From Nodosilinea sp. FACHB-131 (GTDB lineage: Bacteria; Cyanobacteriota; Cyanobacteriia; Phormidesmidales; Phormidesmidaceae): a stretch of DNA of 64,000 bases. A model generated the notes under the pieces. It worked only from the letters and a program-made list of their open reading frames with translations. It made no database searches and was not told the DNA's origin. A program made the translations under genes and the position numbers. How positions within the stretch are numbered: the first letter of the stretch is position 1; the number at the start of each line of letters is the position of its first letter. Location of the stretch: the NCBI RefSeq assembly GCF_014695395.1, contig NZ_JACJOF010000016.1, positions 124,001 to 188,000 of the forward strand, in the 5' to 3' direction. Shown piece after piece: positions 1 to 7,753 of the stretch.

Positions 1-34
1 CACCATAAGATTTAAAGATAAGAAAGTCATAAGA

Positions 35-619
35 CTATGGGTCTAAAAGCCCTGCTGGAGGGTCGATTTCAAGGTATTTCTCAGCTAGATTGACCACCGG
101 TACGATGGCGGTGACAAAGGGCACCAACACCTTACGGGGTTTAGCGGGCTGCGAGTTCTTTTCAGCAGCGGGATAGTAAGTAACTTCTAAGAGGTCGTTG
201 CCGGCGGCAAAGATGTCAGTAACGGTGCCGATTTCATCGCCCGTAGCCTGCACGATCACCCGTAGCCCTACCAGGTCGGCTACATAAAATTCGTCGTCAT
301 CAAGCTGGGGGCGATCGCCCGTTGGTACCAGCAGCACCGCATCCCGCAGCGCTTCGGCCTCATCGCGGCTGTTGACCCCCGCAATCTGCACCACATACAG
401 CCCCTTGCCATCGATATGACGCCCGCGCACTAGCTCTACGGTCTCCGGCGTGAGGCTGCGCGGGCGCTTGAGCCAGCGTTCTCCCGGTTCTAAAAATCGC
501 TCTGGGAAATCGCTGCTGGGATAGACGCGCATTTCACCTTTCACGCCCTGGGGCGCAACAATGCGGCCAATCTCAACCCAATCTTCGGAAGTCGCTGCAT
601 TAGGCGTAGGAGAAGCCAT
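35..619 (-). CDS. rimM: Ribosome maturation factor RimM
   Basis: RimM binds ribosomal protein S19 and helps the 30S subunit head mature in the cytoplasm (family knowledge). The 194-residue protein has the N-terminal RimM barrel signature [16 protein letters not shown] at about residues 17-32 and a C-terminal PRC-type barrel beginning near [12 protein letters not shown], with VLVPFV near the end. Length is normal for the family. Its ATG overlaps the stop codon of the upstream aminotransferase gene by one base (TAATG), so the two are probably translationally coupled. A short Ser/Thr/Pro/Ala-rich leader of about 12 residues precedes the conserved part. It is not next to trmD or rpsP as in many bacteria. 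Confidence 0.95.
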   Translation of the reverse strand: MASPTPNAATSEDWVEIGRIVAPQGVKGEMRVYPSSDFPERFLEPGERWLKRPRSLTPETVELVRGRHIDGKGLYVVQIAGVNSRDEAEALRDAVLLVPTGDRPQLDDDEFYVADLVGLRVIVQATGDEIGTVTDIFAAGNDLLEVTYYPAAEKNSQPAKPRKVLVPFVTAIVPVVNLAEKYLEIDPPAGLLDP

Positions 620-1914
620 TAGGCAGTTACCGCCACGGGGCTAGGCTGGGCTTGATAGACCTCGCTTACGAGAGCCCCCAGGCGGGTAGCGGCCTCCGCT
701 AAATCTTCGCGGCTGGCAGTCAGGCTAATGCGCACACACTGGCGGGTGTGGGGCCAATCTTCGCGCAGACCTGGAAAGAAGGGATTACCCGGTACCACAA
801 TTACCCCCCGCTGCTTGAGCTGGTCGTACAGGTTTTGGTCAGTAATCGGCAGCTGATCAAACCACAGCCAGGCAAAAATTGCCCCTTCACCGTTGTGCAG
901 GTACCAGGGCAGGTCGTTGGGCATGGCCTGGTCTAGAGCCGCTGCGAGCACCGCAAATTTGTCTTGGTAGTAGGGGCGAATCACCTGCTCGGCTAGACGG
1001 GCCAGCTCGCCGGAGGCAATGGCTCGAGCGGCGATCGCCTGCCCGTAGCGCGACGAGTGAATGCAAAAATTCGTCTGAAAACACTCCAGCACGTTGATAA
1101 TTGCCGGATCGCCGATCGCTACCCCCAACCGCTCACCCGGCAGCCCGGCCTTCGACAGACTCATGCAGTGGAGAATATTGTCTCCAAACACCGGCTCCAT
1201 GTCAGTAAAATTGAGCGCTGGGTAGGGGGGCGCGTAGGCCGAATCGACCAGCACCGGCACGTCGTGGGTCGCGGCCAAGCTGGCGATGTGCCGCACATCC
1301 TCACCACTCAAGACATTGCCCGTAGGGTTGCAGGGGCGCGAAAACAGCACAAACCCGGTGTCGGCGGTAATGCTGAGCTGGCTAAAGTCGGGCCGGTAGC
1401 GGAAGCGGTGAGCTGCCTCATCTACATCAATCGTGGGCCGGTAGGCACGTACCGCCTCGGGCACCAGCGAAATGCCGCCGTAGCCGGTGTAGTCGGGGCT
1501 GAGGGGCAGCACAATGTCTTTCATGCGCCCAGTGGTGTGGTAGCCGCCAAACGCGTTGGCCGCCAAAAAGTAAAGCGCCTGGCTGCCGGGGGTGATGAGA
1601 ATGTGGCGATCGCTCAACTCCAGCCCGTAGCGCTGGTTAAAGTCATTCTTGATGGCCTCAATCAAAGGCTCATAGCCCTGACTGGTGCCGTAGCGACACA
1701 CCACATTGCCATACTCTGGACTGGCCAACAGCTCCTGAGTGCAGTCGCGCCAAAGCTGCTCAATCTCGGGCAAAATCACTGGGTTGCCGGCGCTGAGATT
1801 GATGAAATGCTGGCCCTCACCCGCACGCAGCGTCTCGATAATGTCTTTCATAATGGCGCGCACGCCGGTGAGGTGAGACATTTCCTCGCCAAAGCGGGTG
1901 AGTTTAGGGGTCAT
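619..1914 (-). CDS. avtA: Valine-pyruvate aminotransferase-like PLP enzyme
   Basis: This is a fold-type I PLP aminotransferase of 431 residues resembling AvtA, which transfers an amino group between valine and pyruvate. Visible are RPCNPTGN (about 193-200), [10 protein letters not shown] (about 221-230, with the Asp and Tyr that contact PLP) and [14 protein letters not shown], whose Lys255 should form the Schiff base. Substrate specificity cannot be read from sequence, so another neutral amino acid transaminase is possible. The gene reads into rimM with a TAATG overlap. Its ATG is preceded not by a Shine-Dalgarno motif but by a C-rich repeat that also occurs in front of the divergent transporter gene. 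Confidence 0.88.
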   Translation of the reverse strand: MTPKLTRFGEEMSHLTGVRAIMKDIIETLRAGEGQHFINLSAGNPVILPEIEQLWRDCTQELLASPEYGNVVCRYGTSQGYEPLIEAIKNDFNQRYGLELSDRHILITPGSQALYFLAANAFGGYHTTGRMKDIVLPLSPDYTGYGGISLVPEAVRAYRPTIDVDEAAHRFRYRPDFSQLSITADTGFVLFSRPCNPTGNVLSGEDVRHIASLAATHDVPVLVDSAYAPPYPALNFTDMEPVFGDNILHCMSLSKAGLPGERLGVAIGDPAIINVLECFQTNFCIHSSRYGQAIAARAIASGELARLAEQVIRPYYQDKFAVLAAALDQAMPNDLPWYLHNGEGAIFAWLWFDQLPITDQNLYDQLKQRGVIVVPGNPFFPGLREDWPHTRQCVRISLTASREDLAEAATRLGALVSEVYQAQPSPVAVTA

Positions 1915-1915
1915 A

Positions 1916-1959
1916 GGGAGTGAGGGGTGAGAGGTGGATGGGTGAGGGGTGGATGGGTG
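1916..1959 (-). repeat. C-rich short tandem repeat upstream of avtA
   Basis: On the minus strand this stretch is a run of imperfect CACCCATCCA / CCCCTCA units ending directly at the avtA start codon. It occupies the position of the ribosome binding site and contains no purine-rich Shine-Dalgarno sequence. The same unit type appears in the opposite orientation at 2057-2090. Such GGTGAGG/GGATGGG repeats are common in filamentous cyanobacterial genomes. Confidence 0.8.
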
Positions 1960-2056
1960 CCCTGGGTGTAGTTCGTTCTACTGCTCTACTAAAGATAGTG
2001 AGACTAGTATAGTAACCTCGCTGGGCCTAGCAGCCCACCGCCGCCTCAACCCCAGT

Positions 2057-2090
2057 CACCCATCCATCCACCCATCTACCCATCCACCCC
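2057..2090 (+). repeat. C-rich short tandem repeat upstream of the ZIP gene
   Basis: Imperfect CACCCATCCA units run directly into the ATG at 2091. Together with 1916-1959 it forms an inverted pair flanking the roughly 100 bp core of the divergent intergenic region, so each transcript would carry the same C-rich leader. Confidence 0.8.
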
Positions 2091-2861
2091 ATGAATCCCC
2101 TAGCCGCCGGATTTTTCGCGAGTCTCTTCGCTGGCATGAGTACAAGCATTGGTGCCTTGCCGGTGCTGCTGCCCTTCGAGCCGTCTGAGCGCACCCAGGG
2201 GATTCTGCTAGGCATCGGCGGCGGTATGATGCTGGCGGCCACCTCCTTTTCGCTTATTTTGCCTGGTACCGACGCGGCGATCGCCCTGGGCTATCCCGGC
2301 CCGATCGCAGCCCTAGTCATGGTCACCGGGGTTCTGCTCGGCGGTGCGTTTCTGTGGGGAGCCCACAATGTTTTTCCCCACGAGCATTTTTTCAAGGGAC
2401 CAGAGGGGCCAGAGGCTCAAAACATTAAGCGCATCTGGCTGTTTGTGATCGCGATCGCCCTACACAACTTCCCTGAAGGCTTAGCGGTCGGTGTAGGCTT
2501 TGGCGGCGGTGAACAGGCCGGGGCTGTGGCCCTGGCACTGGGCATTGCGCTTCAGAATATTCCGGAGGGGCTGGTGGTGGCGATCGCCCTGCGAAACATT
2601 GGCTATGCCCCCCGTCAGGCCTTTGCGGTTGCGTCGTTGACAGGCTTAATTGAGCCGATTGGTGGCCTGTTTGGGGCGGCTGTCGTTACCTTTGCCCAAG
2701 CTGCCCTGCCCTGGGCCATGGGCTTTGCCGCCGGGGCCATGCTGTTTGTGATTGTCGATGAAATCATTCCCGACATCGATCAAAAGGCCTTTGGCCAGCG
2801 AGGCACCCTCGGTCTCATGGGTGGCTTTGTGATCATGATGTTCTTAGATATCGCGCTGTGA
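2091..2861 (+). CDS. ZIP family divalent metal transporter
   Basis: This is an inner-membrane protein of 256 residues with about eight hydrophobic segments. It contains the two hallmark metal-site motifs of ZIP transporters: HNFPEG at 125-130 in the fourth helix and QNIPEG at 155-160 in the fifth. A His/acid-containing loop (FPHEHFFKGPEGPE) lies before them and VDEIIPD follows at 222-228. ZIP proteins move zinc, iron or related divalent cations into the cytoplasm; the metal cannot be told from sequence. The start codon is immediately preceded by the C-rich repeat and has no recognisable Shine-Dalgarno sequence. The gene is divergent from avtA and convergent with cpcL. Confidence 0.92.
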   Translation: MNPLAAGFFASLFAGMSTSIGALPVLLPFEPSERTQGILLGIGGGMMLAATSFSLILPGTDAAIALGYPGPIAALVMVTGVLLGGAFLWGAHNVFPHEHFFKGPEGPEAQNIKRIWLFVIAIALHNFPEGLAVGVGFGGGEQAGAVALALGIALQNIPEGLVVAIALRNIGYAPRQAFAVASLTGLIEPIGGLFGAAVVTFAQAALPWAMGFAAGAMLFVIVDEIIPDIDQKAFGQRGTLGLMGGFVIMMFLDIAL

Positions 2862-2903
2862 TGGGCTTGACCCTGGGCCGGTGCAGTCATCACCTTTGCC
2901 GGC

Positions 2904-2934
2904 AAAAAAAGCCCCCCGTTGGTGGCGGAGGGCT
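2904..2934 (-). terminator. Rho-independent terminator of cpcL
   Basis: On the minus strand an 8-bp GC-rich stem with one mismatch (AGCCCTCC pairing with GGGGGGCT) is followed by seven T residues. It lies about 80 bp after the cpcL stop codon, so it most likely ends that transcript. Confidence 0.75.
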
Positions 2935-3016
2935 AGTCACAGGCGCGGAAACTCGATGTATGCGTCAGCGTGAGCGGCTACTGGGGCGCTCATACGGCTG
3001 TAATTAAAGTGGGGAG

Positions 3017-3775
3017 CTAGAGAGAAATCCAGCCGAACCACGACAAAATGGTCGCGATCGCAACCAAACTCAGGAAGATGGCCAATCCAGCGGTAATTGC
3101 CCCAGCGGCTTTGCGGACCCCGTCAGGAGTCTCCATCCAGTCGCCCTGGGTGAGGCGGCGATCGGCCGAGAAGTTGTAGCCCAACGACTCCAGTTCGGTC
3201 AGGTGGTCGTGGGTGTAGCGGGGCACCCGCTCAAAGGGCAGGTTGCCCTGGGCGTGCTGGGGCAAGACCCGTCGTCGCTGGTAAGGCACCGTACCATCAC
3301 CAAAACTGGTGGCATACTCTTCACTGTCCATCAGGGCATCCACCAGCCCCTCAACACCTTTAGTAGCCAGCACAATTGACCAGGCCAAGGTTTCTTTGTC
3401 GTCGTAGACATTGCGACCTAGCAGCCGCTGCACACACAATTCTACAAAGCGGTAATTGTTGTTAACCTCGTAGTTCCAGGTGCGAAATGCGTCTGATATT
3501 GCCAATCCCCGTACAAAACCTTTTACTGAAATCAAACCGCCTCGCAGTTGGGACTCTAATAGAGTCTGGCGATTGCTTTTCAGCATTTGCTGCTCATGAA
3601 ATATCTGTCGATAGGCCGCCGAAATCAGGGCATCCATATCGAGCACATCCACATCCGTGGTGGAGAAGGTTTTATTTAGGGTGAAAATCCCAGAATGCTC
3701 GTCTCCTGGTACCTCATAGCCCTCGACACGCTGATTTTGGCTGCTGGGGGTATAGGCCAATAGTGGCAAAGTCAC
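3017..3775 (-). CDS. cpcL: CpcL, membrane-anchored phycobilisome rod linker (CpcG2 type)
   Basis: The protein is 252 residues long. Residues about 35-165 form a phycobilisome linker domain (ISAAYRQIFHEQQMLKSNRQ, LISVKGFVRGLAISDAFR, VELCVQRLLGRNVYDD, DSEEYATSFGD). The C-terminus, about 224-246, is a single strongly hydrophobic helix ending in LSWFGWISL. This layout defines CpcL: ordinary CpcG ends in a soluble core-binding region, whereas CpcL's helix anchors core-less phycocyanin rods to the thylakoid, where they serve mainly photosystem I (known for the family). The start is GTG, supported by GGAGG ten bases upstream. The gene is divergent from the cpcB operon with cpcS between them, and two dyad-symmetric sites lie in its upstream region. 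Confidence 0.93.
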   Translation of the reverse strand: MTLPLLAYTPSSQNQRVEGYEVPGDEHSGIFTLNKTFSTTDVDVLDMDALISAAYRQIFHEQQMLKSNRQTLLESQLRGGLISVKGFVRGLAISDAFRTWNYEVNNNYRFVELCVQRLLGRNVYDDKETLAWSIVLATKGVEGLVDALMDSEEYATSFGDGTVPYQRRRVLPQHAQGNLPFERVPRYTHDHLTELESLGYNFSADRRLTQGDWMETPDGVRKAAGAITAGLAIFLSLVAIATILSWFGWISL

Positions 3776-4149
3776 AACTATTTTTCCTCCACTTGCAAAA
3801 TAAAAAGATCTCTTTCTCGGCTTGGAGATCGGCTGTTTCCAGCGACCTCGTCACTATTTTTGCTGCTTGTTAAAACTCTGAGTTTTAATTGGATAAGGGC
3901 CAAAAAAGCTAAGGCTTAGCCTACAAGATAGGGGAATTAAGTATTCTTGTTTCGACAGAGAGAGCAACAAACAGTTATGTTTCTTCAAATAAGCAGAAGT
4001 TCAGCTATTTTCCTTTTGGCAAAGATATTCAATGCGGCATTGGAGTGAAAAAGTGAATTTCTGATCGAACCCTCAGCCTAGATCCACCGTAGGGGGTCAG
4101 CTCGTTGATGCATCAGACTTGGCCCTTGCTGAATCCAGATGCCCACACA
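3776..4149 (-). promoter_or_regulatory. Upstream region of cpcL with two dyad-symmetric sites
   Basis: This gene-free stretch lies between cpcL and the end of cpcS. It contains a 19-bp interrupted palindrome, TTAAAACTC-T-GAGTTTTAA, at 3870-3888, about 95 bp before the cpcL start. A shorter one, GCTAAG-G-CTTAGC, is at 3908-3920. A one-base centre is too tight for an RNA hairpin, so these look like protein binding sites. I could not identify a convincing -35/-10 pair. Confidence 0.45.
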
Positions 4150-4182
4150 AAACCCCTCTTTGCTATCTGTAAAGAGGGGTTT
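4150..4182 (-). terminator. Terminator hairpin downstream of cpcS
   Basis: A perfect 12-bp inverted repeat (AAACCCCTCTTT with AAAGAGGGGTTT) surrounds a 9-base loop, about 50 bp after the cpcS stop codon. On the minus strand the stem ends in TTTT followed by GTGTG. The T-run is short but the position fits termination of cpcS transcription before the cpcL promoter. Confidence 0.7.
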
Positions 4183-4231
4183 GTCGTTCGAGCTACAGGT
4201 GCTACCAAGATGGGTGACCCGACTTAGCCTC

Positions 4232-4819
4232 TTACCAACCAAAGGCCGACACAGGCACCAACGCTTGTTTTCTTTCGTCCTCAGCTTCGGCAGTCGGTGC
4301 AGCTAGCCGCGATTCGGCGCAGAACGAGGCGGTACTAAAGCCGCCAAACCGCTTCACTACGCTGGTGCGCAAGCGCAGGTTGGGGTTGGCAAACCAAAAG
4401 CGCTCCACCGAGCTCATGGTTTCGTACTCAGTAATCAGCAGCAGCCCTTCGTCACCGTCAATTTCGTAGCGGCCAATTACGGGCACAATCTCGGCGTAGC
4501 CCCGCTCGCGTAGCAGCTGACCGCGGCTAGGGTCGTCAGCATCGGGAACCAGGGCAAACACAGTGCTGCCTTCATGGTTCTCATCCTCTTTATCCCAGGC
4601 CATTGCCCCTTGCCAGGTAACAAGCGCGCCGCCGACGGCAAGGGTAGGGTCGACCTCATGCAGATTACAAATTTCTACTACGCTGGGGTGTCCAGCATCC
4701 AATGCCTCCACCGCAATGGTAGAACCACCTAGCTCAGCCCGGCGAAAGGGTAGGTGGTGAGTAGTGCGTTGAGAGTTCCACTGGCCCGCACTCATGCGGA
4801 AAAAATCCATTACGTCCAT
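4232..4819 (-). CDS. cpcS: CpcS/CpeS-type phycobiliprotein chromophore lyase
   Basis: Lipocalin-like S-type lyases attach phycocyanobilin to the cysteine at about position 82-84 of beta subunits and allophycocyanin (family knowledge). The family N-terminus is clear: MDVMDFFRMSAGQWNSQRTT, with the conserved Trp and SQR of the bilin-binding barrel. The body alternates short strands typical of a ten-stranded barrel, such as VEICNLHEV, GDEGLLLITEYET and VERFWFANPNLRLRTSVVK. The ATG at 4819 is preferred over a TTG two codons upstream because family members begin MD(I/V). The last 20 residues are a divergent acidic tail. With cpcE/cpcF, which serve the alpha subunit, this supplies a beta-Cys82 lyase beside its substrate gene. 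Confidence 0.9.
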   Translation of the reverse strand: MDVMDFFRMSAGQWNSQRTTHHLPFRRAELGGSTIAVEALDAGHPSVVEICNLHEVDPTLAVGGALVTWQGAMAWDKEDENHEGSTVFALVPDADDPSRGQLLRERGYAEIVPVIGRYEIDGDEGLLLITEYETMSSVERFWFANPNLRLRTSVVKRFGGFSTASFCAESRLAAPTAEAEDERKQALVPVSAFGW

Positions 4820-5524
4820 GGGCAAGTCTCTAAATGTCTTAACTGTTGCTTACTGGCGTTCTCAGAATTACAAATCCGATCTGGCCGACCCCAGGTCGCA
4901 TAGGTTTGATCTTACCGCTGTCTGCGGGCTATTGCAGCGGTGGCCTGGGCTGGCTGCCGTAGGTAGAGGGTCTACTGACCATTGCAATCGGATGTAGAGG
5001 TGGCGATCGCGCTTCCCAGGAAAGCCCCTAACCCCTGCGAATTAGGCTCCATTTCTGGTCATAATATTGCGAAATGTTACGTTACCTGAGAAGACTTGAA
5101 CCCAATTCAAAGTCCCCGGAGTGCTTGGAATAGCAGAATTCTTTCGCTTTGTCCCCACTGTATAGGTCACGTTTCCTTAATAACTTGTAAAAGACAAAGA
5201 CACACCAGCAGTGTATAAACATCTTTGGAGGGTTAATTGAATTAGCGAAAGCCAATTCAGGCAACGGTTTCGAGGAATGTTGCGGCTCCCTTACAGAGAC
5301 GCCTTTCCTCATCTCATCTGCCTTCCCTTTGAGACTGTTGAGCCGAATGTGTAGAAGCTTGAACAACCTTGAAGAAATGTAAACTAGATGAGAAAACCGA
5401 GCACGCTGATCTTTAAGATCCTTCCTATAGATTGGTTAGACAGCTCCGGCTGAACTAATGATTAACTTGGTCCTTGGACCCATTTTCAAGCAACTCAGCG
5501 ACAAAAATTAGGAGATTTGAGTCG
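4820..5524 (+). promoter_or_regulatory. Divergent regulatory region and long leader of the cpc operon
   Basis: About 700 bp without a credible gene separates cpcS from cpcB. The best promoter-like pair is AAGACA (5191-5196), a 17-bp spacer and TATAAA (5214-5219), which would give a leader of about 300 nt. A weaker candidate is TTGAAC (5359-5364) and TAAACT (5380-5385) with a 15-bp spacer. A palindrome GGTCC-TT-GGACC lies at 5469-5480, and the ribosome binding site AGGAG (5510-5514) sits ten bases before the cpcB ATG. Long leaders are usual for cpcB, but which element is the real promoter is unproven. Confidence 0.5.
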
Positions 5525-6043
5525 ATGTTTGACGCATACACTAAGGTTGTTTCTCAGGCTGATGCACGAGGCGATTTTCTGTCTAGCGATCAGCTAGATG
5601 CTCTGTCCCGTGTCACCGGCGACGGTCTCAAGCGGATTGATGCTGTTAACCGCATGACCGGTAGCGCCTCCAAGATCGTGTCTGATGCCGCTCGCGCTCT
5701 GTTCGCTGAACAGCCTCAGCTCATCGCTCCCGGCGGTAATGCCTACACCAACCGTCGTATGGCTGCCTGCCTGCGCGACATGGAAATCATCCTGCGCTAC
5801 GTGACCTACGCTACCTTCACTGGCGATGCTAGCGTCCTCAACGATCGCTGCCTGAACGGCCTACGCGAGACCTACGTTGCTCTGGGCACTCCCGGTGCTT
5901 CCGTAGCTGCTGGCGTTGAGAAAATGAAGGCTGCTGCTATTGGTATCGTTTCTGACACCCAAGGCATCACCCAAGGCGATTGCAGCTCCCTCTACTCTGA
6001 GATCGGTAGCTACTTCGACCTGGCTGCTGCAGCTGTTGCCTAG
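5525..6043 (+). CDS. cpcB: C-phycocyanin beta subunit
   Basis: This is a 172-residue globin-like antenna subunit that pairs with CpcA to form the (alpha-beta) monomers, trimers and hexamers of phycobilisome rods. The two bilin cysteines are at the canonical positions: Cys82 (ACLRDME) and Cys153 (GDCSSLYSE). Asn72 (GGNAYTN), methylated by CpcM in other cyanobacteria, is also present. The length is exactly that of CpcB. The ATG at 5525 is chosen because it gives the family N-terminus [16 protein letters not shown] and has AGGAG ten bases upstream. Codon use looks strongly biased, as expected for a highly expressed gene. It is first in the cpcBAC1C2DEF operon. Confidence 0.99.
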   Translation: MFDAYTKVVSQADARGDFLSSDQLDALSRVTGDGLKRIDAVNRMTGSASKIVSDAARALFAEQPQLIAPGGNAYTNRRMAACLRDMEIILRYVTYATFTGDASVLNDRCLNGLRETYVALGTPGASVAAGVEKMKAAAIGIVSDTQGITQGDCSSLYSEIGSYFDLAAAAVA

Positions 6044-6143
6044 GTTTAGCCTAAGTTAAACCTCACTTGAGTTGAGCCAATTTGGCTTAATTCTCACTGC
6101 CTGTTTGTTTGCTGTGAAGACAATTTAAGGAGAATCTTAGACT

Positions 6144-6632
6144 ATGAAAACCCCATTAACCGAAGCTGTTGCAGCAGCCGATTCTCAGGGTCGCTTTCTG
6201 AGCGCTTCTGAATTGCAAGTTGCTTTTGGTCGTCTACGTCAAGCCACCGCTGGTCTGGAAGCTGCTAAAGCTCTGACCAACAAAGCTGATTCTCTAGTCA
6301 GCGGCGCTGCTCAAGCTGTGTACAACAAGTTCCCCTACACCACCCAAATGCAGGGAGCTAACTACGCTTCTGATGAGCGCGGCAAAGGCAAGTGCGCCCG
6401 CGACATCGGCTACTACCTCCGCATGGTCACCTACTGCTGCGTAGCTGGCGGTACTGGCCCTATGGATGAGTACCTGGTTGCTGGCCTCGACGAAATCAAC
6501 AGCACCTTCGAACTGTCCCCCAGCTGGTACGTGGAAGCTCTGAAGTACATCAAAGCTAACCACGGTCTGTCTGGCGACGCAGCCACCGAAGCCAACTCCT
6601 ACATCGACTACGCCATCAACGCTCTAAGTTAG
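6144..6632 (+). CDS. cpcA: C-phycocyanin alpha subunit
   Basis: The 162-residue alpha subunit carries one phycocyanobilin on Cys84 ([14 protein letters not shown]). That bilin is attached by the CpcE/CpcF lyase encoded downstream. The N-terminus [20 protein letters not shown] and C-terminus [10 protein letters not shown] are diagnostic, and the length is canonical. An AAGGAG ribosome binding site lies upstream of the ATG. The gap to cpcB is 100 bp. The segment [14 protein letters not shown] has an unusual Cys-Cys where most homologues have Cys-Leu/Ile; this is probably neutral. Confidence 0.99.
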   Translation: MKTPLTEAVAAADSQGRFLSASELQVAFGRLRQATAGLEAAKALTNKADSLVSGAAQAVYNKFPYTTQMQGANYASDERGKGKCARDIGYYLRMVTYCCVAGGTGPMDEYLVAGLDEINSTFELSPSWYVEALKYIKANHGLSGDAATEANSYIDYAINALS

Positions 6633-6642
6633 GTTGGCCATT

Positions 6643-6701
6643 TGCCCGGAGGGGCAGACAGTTGTTAGCGCATTGTTAGCGATTGTTTGCTGCTCCGGGC
6701 A
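6643..6701 (+). terminator. Possible attenuator between cpcA and cpcC1
   Basis: A perfect 9-bp inverted repeat, TGCCCGGAG (6643-6651) with CTCCGGGCA (6693-6701), begins 11 bp after the cpcA stop codon. The 5' arm can instead form a local hairpin, TGCCC-GGAG-GGGCA (6643-6656), so the two structures exclude each other. A moderately T-rich stretch (TTGTTGTAT) follows. In other cyanobacteria a partial stop here makes the abundant short cpcBA mRNA relative to the linker genes; the mechanism at this site is inference. Confidence 0.55.
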
Positions 6702-6734
6702 TTGTTGTATCTATATACGCCCAAGGAGGCAACC

Positions 6735-7550
6735 ATGGCAGTAACCACTGCGGCGGGACGCCTTGGCGTTTCGCCCTACGACGAGTCGATGCGGGTAGAG
6801 CTGCGGCCCAACTGGATCGAAGCCGATGTGGAGGCAGTAATTCGTGCTGCTTACCGTCAGGTCTTTGGCAACCAGTACATTATGGCCAGCGAGCGCAATA
6901 CCAGCGCCGAGTCTTTGCTACGGCAGGGAGCTATTTCAGTTCGAGATTTTGTGCGGGCTTTGGCCCTGTCTGACCTCTATCGGGATAAGTTTTTCCTGAG
7001 CGGGCCACAAAATCGCTTTATCGAGCTGAACTATAAGCACCTGCTGGGTCGGGCGCCCTACGGCCAGGACGAAGTCGCCTTTCACACCGACCTTTATAAC
7101 ACTGATGGCTACGCAGCGGAAATCAACTCCTATATTGATTCCCAAGAGTACCGCGATAGTTTTGGGGACAATGTAGTTCCCTACTATCGTGGCCACCTCA
7201 CCCAGCGGAGCCAAAAGACGGTCGGGTTTACCCGCTTCTTTCAGCTCTATCGGGGCTACGGCACCAGCGATCGCGCCCAGGGGGGTGTTCGTTCGCGGCT
7301 CGTGTCTGAAATCGCTAAAAACTCTTCGTCGCCTGTAGGCAGCGGAGCTACCGGAGCCGCCATTGTAGGTGGGTCTGGGGGCGATCGCGAGAAGCTCTAT
7401 CGGGTGCGAGTTACCCAGGCCACTGTGCCGGGTCGCCCCCAGGTGCGACGCACCTGCACCGAATTTTTGGTGCCCTACGAGCAGCTGTCTCGCAAACTTC
7501 AACAAGTTAACCGCTCCGGCGGTCGGGTAACTAAAGTCGACCTGGCCTAG
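6735..7550 (+). CDS. cpcC: Phycocyanin rod linker polypeptide CpcC (first copy)
   Basis: This 271-residue linker sits inside the phycocyanin hexamer and joins hexamers into rods. Residues about 15-160 form the linker domain ([63 protein letters not shown]). Residues about 219-268 form a CpcD-like domain ([24 protein letters not shown]). The two are joined by a Gly/Ser-rich stretch near 196-216. The ATG at 6735 follows AAGGAGG at ideal spacing; a longer in-frame start at 6687 is rejected because it would add residues with no family match. It is one of two tandem, clearly related linker genes. Confidence 0.96.
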   Translation: MAVTTAAGRLGVSPYDESMRVELRPNWIEADVEAVIRAAYRQVFGNQYIMASERNTSAESLLRQGAISVRDFVRALALSDLYRDKFFLSGPQNRFIELNYKHLLGRAPYGQDEVAFHTDLYNTDGYAAEINSYIDSQEYRDSFGDNVVPYYRGHLTQRSQKTVGFTRFFQLYRGYGTSDRAQGGVRSRLVSEIAKNSSSPVGSGATGAAIVGGSGGDREKLYRVRVTQATVPGRPQVRRTCTEFLVPYEQLSRKLQQVNRSGGRVTKVDLA

Positions 7551-7753
7551 GCTGCGGCTTTAATACCTCATATGGCGGAGTGCTTGGTCTTGCTTTTGCA
7601 GGCCGCGTTGGTATCTCCTCGGGGTGGAGTTGGCTAGGTTTAGGCCTTAGCTTGCTCGCTCCAAGGAGACCTAACTTGAGTACTGCGCCATTCGTTTATT
7701 CTGCCTGTGTAGATTGAGCTCACGCTCACTGTGTTGATAAGGAGGATAATCCT

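Noticed and set aside
1057..1923. Open frame of 288 codons on the plus strand
   Set aside because: It is antisense to the avtA-like gene, whose PLP motifs are unmistakable. The translated product has no recognisable motif and reflects high GC content.
5082..5366. Open frame of 94 codons on the minus strand in the cpc leader region
   Set aside because: No ribosome site, no family resemblance and a position within the expected promoter/leader region. Treated as chance.
6936..7505. Open frame of 189 codons antisense to the first CpcC gene
   Set aside because: Shadow of a clear linker gene on the plus strand; similar antisense frames occur over the second linker gene.
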